DNA from: Pseudomonadota bacterium
Lineage (GTDB): Bacteria > Pseudomonadota > Alphaproteobacteria > Rhizobiales > Hyphomicrobiaceae
Assembly: GCA_003242645.1 (NCBI GenBank)
Contig: QGVC01000056.1
Coordinates: 1-13,940 of the forward strand
Length of the DNA stretch: 13,940 nucleotides
Direction of reading: 5' to 3'
The translations under genes and the position numbers were made by a program. The notes beneath the pieces were generated by a model. The model was not told where the DNA came from, did not search any database, and saw nothing but the letters and a program-made list of their open reading frames with translations. Positions 8,338-13,899 of this stretch are shown here, in pieces. The number at the start of each line of letters is the position of its first letter. Positions within the stretch are counted from its first letter, which is position 1.

Positions 8338-8747
8338 CAAAGTTCTCCAGCTTTCTCGAGTCGAATGAGCAGGCAACCTTGGCTGGCGGACCAGCGGACC
8401 GCACGATAGCTGCCCGCCGGCAGGCGAATACGGCGCTCGAAGCGCCCCTGGGGCAGCTCGAGCCGATGGATGGCTGCCGTTCTGAAGGCCGCGGGAAGCA
8501 CTCGCGTGCCGGCAATCACGAGGTCGCCATCCTGGATGACGGCTTGAACATGTTCAGGGTCGACCCCCGGCAGCGCAATAAAGACCAGCACCTCCTCGTC
8601 CGTTTCGAGGAGATCGACCGGCGGCTGCCAGCAAGGCTGTCGTGCCTTCGCCCATTGCGGATGGAAAAGCTGCTGACGAAGGCGCTCGGCGCGCGCCAGC
8701 ATCTCGCAGGCTTCCGACCACATCCAGGACGGGATGTTCGTATCCAT
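8337..8747 (-). CDS. Hsp20/alpha-crystallin small heat-shock protein
   Basis: A 136-residue ATP-independent holdase chaperone that binds unfolding proteins. The N-terminal arm is helical and Trp/Met-rich (MDTNIPSWMWSEACEMLARA). The alpha-crystallin domain runs from about 45 to 133: PPVDLLETDEEVLVFIALPGVDPE is the usual entry, followed by DGDLVIAGTR, HRLELPQGRFERRIRLP and the closing GCLLIRL, which matches the A-x-x-x-n-G-v-L consensus only loosely. The normal C-terminal I/V-x-I/V anchor is absent, which may change oligomer size. Start: the ATG at 8747 fits homologues I know of this subtype; a longer reading from 8891 adds 48 residues without family character. Only a weak GGACGAG precedes it. 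The TGA shares one base with the lon ATG, so translation is probably coupled and the holdase may hand substrates to Lon. Confidence 0.88.
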   Translation of the reverse strand: MDTNIPSWMWSEACEMLARAERLRQQLFHPQWAKARQPCWQPPVDLLETDEEVLVFIALPGVDPEHVQAVIQDGDLVIAGTRVLPAAFRTAAIHRLELPQGRFERRIRLPAGSYRAVRWSASQGCLLIRLEKAGEL

Positions 8748-8811
8748 CGAGGCTCGTCCGAGGTTAACTGCAACTGCATGAAAGATGTCGATGCCGGTCC
8801 CCGACTTCAAC

Positions 8812-9009
8812 TTAATCGACACCGGGATCGACGTCTCTTGTGTCGGGGTTCGCATCGGGAAGGGCACCGGTGCCTGGGGTGGCCGCTTCATCGGTCAGCT
8901 CGGGGCGCGCATGAGGACCGGCTGGATGCATCCGGCGCGAGCCGCGCGCGGGCTTACCAGGTCTCTCGACCTTCTTCTCGGTATTCGCCTGCTCCTTCTT
9001 CCGCGCCAT
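8812..9009 (-). CDS. 65-residue hydrophilic basic protein, first gene of the hsp20-lon operon
   Basis: The product starts MARKKEQANTEKKVERPGKP and is strongly basic for its first 26 residues. It then becomes Pro/Gly/Ala/Thr-rich and acidic at the end (RDVDPGVD), with no hydrophobic stretch or predicted fold. A cytoplasmic, probably disordered protein is expected. Support for reality: GGGAA lies six bases before the ATG, a stress-type promoter-like site lies about 48 bases upstream, the codons are GC-rich like the neighbours, and it lies in line 64 bases ahead of hsp20. No family is recognised. It might bind nucleic acid or act as an adaptor for Lon or Hsp20, but that is speculation. A longer reading from 9069 runs back through the promoter and is rejected. 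Confidence 0.55.
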   Translation of the reverse strand: MARKKEQANTEKKVERPGKPARGSRRMHPAGPHARPELTDEAATPGTGALPDANPDTRDVDPGVD

Positions 9010-9056
9010 CGTATTTCCCAGCCCAAGTCGCCGCACCGGTAGCCGCTCAGATGCGG

Positions 9057-9081
9057 AACGTCCTGGCAAGGGTATGGTTCA
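9057..9081 (-). promoter_or_regulatory. Possible EcfG-type promoter for the small protein-hsp20-lon operon
   Basis: On the minus strand TGAAC (9081-9077), 16 bases, then CGTT (9060-9057). The -10 box is perfect and the -35 box has one mismatch to GGAAC. The boxes end 47 bases before the ATG at 9009. The same DNA also reads GGAAC-N16-GGTT on the plus strand (9055-9079), so the element is nearly symmetrical. Confidence 0.5.
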
Positions 9082-9260
9082 GTGTCTTTGATTTGGGTCT
9101 AAGGTGCAGGCGCTTGTCTGTTCGTTAATGGGTCCCTTGCCTGCGGCAGTTGCCAAACGCTTGCCAGGAACTCGCCGATCGGTGGGGAGTTGAAACAGGC
9201 GAGCGTGTGCTGCACTGCGAATATGAGCCGATCCTCCGTAGTGCGACATCGGGGCCGTCC

Positions 9261-9285
9261 GGAACATCCGCGCCCTGCGCACGTT
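9261..9285 (+). promoter_or_regulatory. Consensus EcfG-type general stress promoter
   Basis: GGAAC (9261-9265), 16 bases, CGTT (9282-9285): an exact match to the alphaproteobacterial general stress response promoter form. Predicted transcription starts near 9293, giving a leader of about 30 bases with GGAGG at 9312-9316 before the ATG at 9322. Position, orientation and leader all fit. Confidence 0.75.
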
Positions 9286-9321
9286 TTTCGTTCAGACGTA
9301 AGTGAAATCTTGGAGGCCGGC

Positions 9322-9522
9322 ATGGATAGCCGAATATGGTGGTTGATTGGCGCGGTCGTCGTGGTCGTGCTGCTCGTGGCCTTGTTGTTCCCACGGGAGC
9401 CGACAACAACGGCGACGACTCCGCAGACCACGGCGCCTCAATCATCGAGTCCGCCGCAAACCACTCCACCGAAAACGTCTCCGCCTGAGACGACGACACC
9501 CCCTTCGGGTCAGCAGCAGTAA
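9322..9522 (+). CDS. 66-residue membrane-anchored Pro/Thr-rich protein, probably stress-induced
   Basis: The start ATG has an ideal GGAGG five bases upstream. The product has a short N-terminus MDSR, one strongly hydrophobic helix at about 5-23 (IWWLIGAVVVVVLLVALLF), then about 43 residues almost wholly of Thr, Pro, Ser and Gln, including the repeated TTP, SPP and TPP units, ending GQQQ. It should sit in the inner membrane with a disordered tail; with no positive cluster except Arg24 (PRE) after the helix, the side on which the tail lies is uncertain. Thr/Pro-rich tails often span the periplasm. No family is recognised and low complexity will blur searches. The perfect EcfG-type promoter 36 bases upstream makes it a likely member of the general stress regulon. 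An upstream extension to 9190 would cross that promoter and is rejected. Confidence 0.72.
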   Translation: MDSRIWWLIGAVVVVVLLVALLFPREPTTTATTPQTTAPQSSSPPQTTPPKTSPPETTTPPSGQQQ

Positions 9523-9548
9523 TCTGGGTCGAAGGGATCGACAGTTTC

Positions 9549-9580
9549 ACGAGCCGCAAGCCTCATGGTTTGCGGCTCGT
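9549..9580. terminator. Shared hairpin, likely bidirectional terminator
   Basis: ACGAGCCGCAA (9549-9559) and TTGCGGCTCGT (9570-9580) form a perfect 11-bp inverted repeat around a 10-base loop. It lies 27 bases after the stop of the 66-residue gene and holds the stop codon of the convergent EamA gene (9563-9565) in its loop. There is no good T-tract on either strand, so it may slow polymerase or protect 3' ends without acting as a strong terminator. Confidence 0.6.
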
Positions 9581-10465
9581 TAGTGTTACACCCGCCAAAA
9601 TCAGCGCAAATCCCACAACGTGGAACAGCGCGAGCGGCTCTTCCAAAAGCCAGATCGCCAACAGCGCGCCAAAAAGCGGCACGAGGTGCATGAATATGCC
9701 GGCGCGCACACCCCCAATCAGGTCGACTCCGCGTGCAAAAAACAAATAGGCCAGAATGCTGGGGAATATCGAAACGTACCCGATGGCCAATAAAGTGAAT
9801 AGTGTCGGCTGAACGACTTTCTCGAATACAAAAATTTCGATCAATACGAGCGGCAAATTGAACACCGCCGACGCCAGAAACATCCAGAAAAGAAAGGTGA
9901 TCCATTCAATGCGGGGCCGCAGGCGCAGATAGGCTGTGTAGATGGCCGTAATCACCATACCTAGGAGAATCAGCAGGTCACCGCGGTTCAGCGTGAGGGT
10001 GAGCAGCGCGCCAAGGTCGCCCCTGGAGACCACGACCAGCACGCCGGCCAGCGAAATCAGTGTTCCAATTATCTGCCTGTGGGTGATACGGTCGTTGAAG
10101 AGAAAGACGCAAGCGATGGCGATCAGCACGGGCCCCGTCGAGTTCAGCACGAGGCTGTTCAGGGCGGTCGTATAGTTCAACCCGATATACTGCAGCGTAT
10201 TGAATGCGCCGCCCCCCGTCACACCGAGAAAGGCCAGCATAGGCCACGTCTCCCGCACCACGGGCCAGTCCCGACGCAGGTAGGGCATAGCGAAGGGCAA
10301 TACGAAAACGGTTGCGAGCGACCAGCGCAGGAAGGCGAAGGCAACCGGCGGAATGTGGCCAGCCACGGCCCGCCCTAGTACTTGATTGCCAGCCCAGAAC
10401 AGCGCCATCGCGCTGAGCAGCAGGTAGGCATTGTTGAAGGTGTACTCGGCCAGGCGGCGCAACAT
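9563..10465 (-). CDS. DMT superfamily transporter (EamA family)
   Basis: A 300-residue inner-membrane protein with about ten transmembrane helices, formed by two EamA repeats (about 12-140 and 160-295). Seen: the opening helix LLLSAMALFWAGNQVLGR, the conserved FAFLRWSLA after helix 2, and LNYTTALNSLVLNSTGPVLIAI, the typical paired helices ending repeat 1 (alanine/threonine then P). In repeat 2, GGVRAGIFMHLVPLFGALLAIWLLEEPL is the matching segment. EamA proteins of this size are usually drug/metabolite or amino-acid exporters; the substrate cannot be read from sequence. The start is ATG at 10465 with GGAAG eight bases upstream; a TTG five codons earlier overlaps that site. It is divergent from ecm (187 bases between starts) and a stand-alone unit. 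The stop lies within a hairpin loop shared with the convergent 66-residue gene. Confidence 0.92.
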   Translation of the reverse strand: MLRRLAEYTFNNAYLLLSAMALFWAGNQVLGRAVAGHIPPVAFAFLRWSLATVFVLPFAMPYLRRDWPVVRETWPMLAFLGVTGGGAFNTLQYIGLNYTTALNSLVLNSTGPVLIAIACVFLFNDRITHRQIIGTLISLAGVLVVVSRGDLGALLTLTLNRGDLLILLGMVITAIYTAYLRLRPRIEWITFLFWMFLASAVFNLPLVLIEIFVFEKVVQPTLFTLLAIGYVSIFPSILAYLFFARGVDLIGGVRAGIFMHLVPLFGALLAIWLLEEPLALFHVVGFALILAGVTLTSRKP

Positions 10466-10558
10466 GAGGCTCACTTCCAAGGCGGGCGCTGAATGGTTCG
10501 TGCGAGGAAGGCAGCCTTAGCACAATCGACGGCCGTGGGAGATATGAACCCGCTCGCA

Positions 10559-10581
10559 GCGACGCTTGCGCAGTGCGTCGC
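10559..10581. repeat. Inverted repeat in the ecm/EamA divergent region
   Basis: GCGACGC (10559-10565) and GCGTCGC (10575-10581) are perfect 7-base arms around a 9-base spacer. It lies about 70 bases before ecm. It could be an operator or an RNA hairpin; no T-tract follows, so it is not a terminator. Confidence 0.35.
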
Positions 10582-10626
10582 GGGTCCGGACGGTTGCGGA
10601 TCCCGCGCGTTGCGCTAACGTTCCTC

Positions 10627-10638
10627 TCGCACGTGCGA
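10627..10638. promoter_or_regulatory. Perfect 12-base palindrome just before ecm (candidate operator)
   Basis: TCGCACGTGCGA is its own reverse complement and lies 14 bases before the ecm ATG, immediately ahead of the AAGGA ribosome binding site. TTGCGC or TTGCGG also occurs at 10566, 10594 and 10610. A repressor bound here would block ecm; which protein might bind is unknown. Confidence 0.35.
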
Positions 10639-10652
10639 AGGAACACCAGACG

Positions 10653-12653
10653 ATGTCGACTACCAGAGCTTCTGAGGGGGGTGAGCCACAGGCGCAGCGC
10701 GACAAGCCGTGGCTGTTCCGGACCTATGCGGGCCATTCGACGGCAGCGGAATCCAACGCCCTCTACCGCCGCAACCTCGCCAAGGGACAGACAGGCCTGT
10801 CGATTGCTTTCGATCTGCCGACCCAGACCGGCTACGACAGCGATCACGAGCTGGCAACGGGTGAGGTGGGGAAGGTGGGTGTGCCCATCTGCCATTTGGG
10901 CGACATGCGCACCCTGCTCGACGGCATCCCGCTCGACCGCATGAACACATCGATGACGATCAATGCGACGGCCGCCTGGCTGTTCGCTCTCTACATCGCG
11001 GTTGCAGACGAGCAGGGCGTGCCACGTAACAAGCTCACCGGCACCATCCAGAACGATATCATCAAGGAATATCTCTCACGCGGCACCTATGTCTTTCCGC
11101 CGGAGCCATCCCTGCGGCTGACCAAGGACACGATCGTCTTCTCCTGCCGCGAGGTGCCGAAGTGGAACCCGGTCAATGTATGCTCCTATCACCTACAAGA
11201 GGCCGGGGCTACGCCGGTGCAGGAGCTCGCCTTCGCATTGGCGACTGCGATAGCGATCCTCGACACCGTAAGGGACTCGGGAGAGGTCGATGCCGAGACG
11301 TTCGAGACGATTGTCGGCCGCATCTCGTTCTTCGTGAACTCAGGCATCAGGTTCATCACCGAGATGTGCAAGATGCGCGCGTTTGTCGATCTCTGGGACG
11401 AGATCACGCGCGAGCGCTACGGCGTGAGGGATCCCAAGAATCGCCGGTTCCGGTACGGGGTGCAGGTCAATTCGCTGGGTCTCACCGAGCAGCAGCCGGA
11501 GAATAATGTCTACCGCATTTTGCTCGAGATGCTGGCGGTCACGCTTTCAAAGAATGCACGTGCACGAGCCGTCCAGCTTCCGGCCTGGAACGAGGCGTTG
11601 GGTCTGCCGCGGCCGTGGGATCAGCAGTGGTCGCTCAGAATGCAGCAGATCCTAGCGTATGAGACGGACTTGCTCGAGTACGGCGATATTTTCGACGGCT
11701 CGGTGGAGATCGCCCGGAAGGTCGAGGAGCTGAAGCGGGACGCCCGTGAGGAGCTTGCCACCATTGAAGCCATGGGCGGCGCCGTTGCGGCTATCGACTA
11801 CATGAAGCGCCGTCTCGTCGAGAGCAACGCCGCACGCCTGGCGAGGATCGAATCCGGAGAGCAGATCGTCGTCGGCGTAAATCGGTTCACTGAGACGGAG
11901 CCATCGCCACTGTCCACCGGCGAAGGTGCCGTTCAAACTGTCGGACCGGAGGTAGAGGCGGAGCAGATTGGCCGCCTCAAGGCTTGGCGTGAATCCCGCG
12001 ATCAGGCGGCGGTCGCCAGAGCGCTGAAGGAGCTTGAGCAGGCCGCCAAGGAAGGCCGCAATATCATGGAGCCGTCGATCGCGTGCGCCAAAGCCGGTGT
12101 GACAACCGGTGAATGGGGCATGACACTACGGCGCATCTTCGGCGAGTACCGGGCGCCGACGGGCGTCGGCCAGGCGGTGGCGGAAAGCGCAGCTGGCCTC
12201 GAAGCCGTTCGTGCGCAGGTTCGGGCGGCGGCAGAGCAGCTGGGGCGTCCGATCAAGCTGCTGGTGGGAAAGCCCGGGCTCGATGGGCATTCCAACGGTG
12301 CCGAGCAGATCGCGGTCAGGGCGCGAGACTGCGGCATGGAAGTGGTCTACGAGGGCATTCGCTTGACCCCGAGCCAGATCGTGCGCGCCGCTCTAGAGGA
12401 GAGCGTGCACGTTGTGGGACTCTCCATTCTTTCGGGCTCTCACGTGCCGTTGGTCCGCGCGGTGCTCGAAGGCATGCGCCGGGAAGGCATCGGCGACATT
12501 CCCGTGGTCGTCGGCGGCATCATCCCGCCGGAGGACGCGGCGGCCTTGAAGGCCATGGGCGTGGCTGCGGTCTATACGCCGAAGGACTTTCAGCTCAACG
12601 AGATCATGTCCGATATTGTCCGCCTGGTCGTCCGGCAACCGGCCGCGGCTTGA
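10653..12653 (+). CDS. ecm: Ethylmalonyl-CoA mutase (coenzyme B12-dependent)
   Basis: Converts (2R)-ethylmalonyl-CoA to (2S)-methylsuccinyl-CoA by a radical carbon-skeleton rearrangement in the ethylmalonyl-CoA pathway, which lets bacteria lacking the glyoxylate shunt grow on C1 or C2 compounds and make or use polyhydroxybutyrate. The 666 residues comprise a substrate-binding barrel (about 17-515) and a C-terminal cobalamin domain (about 530-660). Seen: KPWLFRTYAGHSTAAESNAL at 18-37, GLSIAFDLPTQTGYDSDH at 48-65, TQ-type core NTSMTINATAAW, QNDIIKEYLSRGTYVFPP, and the cobalt-binding motif DGHSNG with Asp544, His546 and Gly549. The KPGLDGHSNGAEQIAVRARDCG and YEGIRLTP segments match ethylmalonyl-CoA mutases (also called MeaA) better than methylmalonyl-CoA mutase. 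Start: ATG at 10653 behind AAGGA. An extension to 10566 crosses the putative operator. It ends 3 bases from the convergent AI-2E gene. Confidence 0.92.
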   Translation: MSTTRASEGGEPQAQRDKPWLFRTYAGHSTAAESNALYRRNLAKGQTGLSIAFDLPTQTGYDSDHELATGEVGKVGVPICHLGDMRTLLDGIPLDRMNTSMTINATAAWLFALYIAVADEQGVPRNKLTGTIQNDIIKEYLSRGTYVFPPEPSLRLTKDTIVFSCREVPKWNPVNVCSYHLQEAGATPVQELAFALATAIAILDTVRDSGEVDAETFETIVGRISFFVNSGIRFITEMCKMRAFVDLWDEITRERYGVRDPKNRRFRYGVQVNSLGLTEQQPENNVYRILLEMLAVTLSKNARARAVQLPAWNEALGLPRPWDQQWSLRMQQILAYETDLLEYGDIFDGSVEIARKVEELKRDAREELATIEAMGGAVAAIDYMKRRLVESNAARLARIESGEQIVVGVNRFTETEPSPLSTGEGAVQTVGPEVEAEQIGRLKAWRESRDQAAVARALKELEQAAKEGRNIMEPSIACAKAGVTTGEWGMTLRRIFGEYRAPTGVGQAVAESAAGLEAVRAQVRAAAEQLGRPIKLLVGKPGLDGHSNGAEQIAVRARDCGMEVVYEGIRLTPSQIVRAALEESVHVVGLSILSGSHVPLVRAVLEGMRREGIGDIPVVVGGIIPPEDAAALKAMGVAAVYTPKDFQLNEIMSDIVRLVVRQPAAA

Positions 12654-12656
12654 GAT

Positions 12657-13700
12657 CTATTTGACCTCGCCGCTGATCTCGACCTCCTCGCCGAGCGTCT
12701 CGCGGACGTAGAGGCGCCGAATGGCGACGTCGGCAACGACGGCGAGGGGGTAGGCAAACAGCACGCCCAATGGCCCGAAGAGCACCCCTAGCGCGATCAC
12801 GGCGAACAACCCGACAGCGGGAGGGATTTTCACGGTCGTGCCGACGATCACCGGCAGGATGAGGTTGGACTCAAACTGCTGCACGATGACGTAGACCGCG
12901 AGCGTCCAGATCACCATATCCCATCCCTGGCCAGACGCGACGAGGAGACCGGGAATGGCGGCTGCAATCGGGCCGACGATCGGAATGAAGTCGGCGAGTC
13001 CGGCGATGAAGCCGAGGGCGAACGCGGAGGGCAGCCCGATCAGCCAAAGGCCGAGTCCCGTCAGAACGCCCACGAGCAGCATCGCGAGAAGCTGACCGAC
13101 GAGCCATAGGCCGAGAGCGCGGCCGGCATCATCGATCGTCTCTCCGATCTCCGGCTGGATTCTCGGCGGAAACAACATCACGAGGCCGTTTCGGTAGGTC
13201 TGCGGATCGAGCGATAGGTAGATCCCGGTGAAAATCACGAAGAGCAGACCGGTGAACACCGCGATGATTGCTGTTCCCCATTCGTAGGCCGTCGAGAGGA
13301 TGTTGCCGACCACGGTGCCGGTGAGGAGATCCTGCACGCGTGCGAAGCCAAGCTCCTGAAGAACCCGGTCTGCTGCCGCTGGCAGAAGCTCGATGAGCTC
13401 TCCGAGCTGACTGCTGATCTGCGACCCAAACAGAAAGATGCCGATGCCGACGACGATGAGGATGAGCAGACCGGCCAGCAGCAGAGCCCAGCCGTCCGAC
13501 ACGTTCAGCTTCCGCGTCAACGGATCGGCTATGGAGCGCAGCAGGACGGCGAGCAGGATGCCGGCGAAGACCAGGAGCAGAACATCCGAGAGAAACCAGA
13601 TCGCCGCACCGAGCGCGAGGAACGCCGCAAGGATGACTATGCGGCGGATGAACATCACCTCCGCGTCTGGCAGGTCATCGGGCGGCCGGGCGTTGTTCAA
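12657..13700 (-). CDS. AI-2E family membrane transporter (PerM/TqsA-like)
   Basis: A roughly 347-residue inner-membrane protein of the AI-2E (UPF0118) family, whose members include the autoinducer exporter TqsA and Na+/H+ antiporters; the cargo here is unknown. About seven or eight helices are visible: two N-terminal (IVILAAFLALG; VLLLVFAGILLAVLLRSIADPL), one at GWALLLAGLLILIVVGIGIFLF, a long amphipathic stretch, then ILSTAYEWGTAIIAVFTGLLF and the C-terminal bundle. The family signature is ADFIPIVGPIAAAIPGLLVA followed by VQQFESNLILPVIVGTTVKIPP. Start is uncertain. An ATG at 13757 gives 366 residues, but it has no ribosome binding site and lies before the transcription start predicted from the EcfG-type promoter at 13761-13785. 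TTG at 13700, with GGAG six bases upstream, suits better; ATG at 13655 is a third choice. Probably part of the stress regulon. Confidence 0.9.
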   Translation of the reverse strand: MNNARPPDDLPDAEVMFIRRIVILAAFLALGAAIWFLSDVLLLVFAGILLAVLLRSIADPLTRKLNVSDGWALLLAGLLILIVVGIGIFLFGSQISSQLGELIELLPAAADRVLQELGFARVQDLLTGTVVGNILSTAYEWGTAIIAVFTGLLFVIFTGIYLSLDPQTYRNGLVMLFPPRIQPEIGETIDDAGRALGLWLVGQLLAMLLVGVLTGLGLWLIGLPSAFALGFIAGLADFIPIVGPIAAAIPGLLVASGQGWDMVIWTLAVYVIVQQFESNLILPVIVGTTVKIPPAVGLFAVIALGVLFGPLGVLFAYPLAVVADVAIRRLYVRETLGEEVEISGEVK

Positions 13701-13760
13701 AATGGACTCCGCTCCGTCTCGAGAGGTCGCTGGTTGAGACAGCAACTCAGGTGGCATCGG

Positions 13761-13785
13761 AACGGGCAGGCCAGCCGTTGGTTCC
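13761..13785 (-). promoter_or_regulatory. Consensus EcfG-type general stress promoter of the AI-2E gene
   Basis: On the minus strand GGAAC (13785-13781), 16 bases, CGTT (13764-13761): exact match. Transcription would begin near 13752, which leaves the ATG at 13757 outside the message and gives a leader of about 50 bases to the TTG at 13700. The same DNA reads GGAAC-N16-GGTT on the plus strand, as at 9055-9079. Confidence 0.72.
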
Positions 13786-13861
13786 TGGCTCGGTTACGTG
13801 GCCAATGGCCAATTTCAGGAAGGCGCGGGTGCCGTGGCTGGACTGACTCGAAAACGGCGCG

Positions 13862-13889
13862 TTGACGCCCGGATCGCGACGACTATGAT
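13862..13889 (+). promoter_or_regulatory. Housekeeping (sigma-70 type) promoter of tRNA-Leu
   Basis: TTGACG (13862-13867), 16 bases, TATGAT (13884-13889): one mismatch in each box. The transcript would start near 13896, just before the mature tRNA 5' end at 13900, as is common for tRNA genes. Confidence 0.75.
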
Positions 13890-13899
13890 GCCGCCCCAC

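Larger units (their letters stand above)
9010..9321. other. Divergent promoter region between the hsp20-lon operon and the 66-residue membrane protein gene
   Basis: These 312 bases hold no convincing gene. They contain one perfect EcfG-type site pointing right (9261-9285), one single-mismatch site pointing left (9057-9081), and a partial site pointing right (GGAAC at 9167-9171, 16 bases, AGTT). I found no CIRCE element and no sigma-32 promoter (CTTGAA with CCCCAT). Confidence 0.6.

Noticed and set aside
8748..8891. Longer Hsp20 reading starting at 8891
   Set aside because: The extra 48 residues do not resemble Hsp20 N-termini and overlap the end of the 65-residue gene; ATG 8747 fits the family.
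9167..9191. Third EcfG-type site, GGAAC-N16-AGTT, pointing at the 66-residue gene
   Set aside because: The -10 box has a mismatch at its first base and a perfect site lies closer to the gene, so it is kept only as a possible secondary site.
9010..9200. Classical heat-shock control (CIRCE or sigma-32 promoter) for hsp20-lon
   Set aside because: No CIRCE inverted repeat was found. The only CTTGAA-like string (GTTGAAAC near 9190) is on the wrong strand and lacks a matching -10 box.
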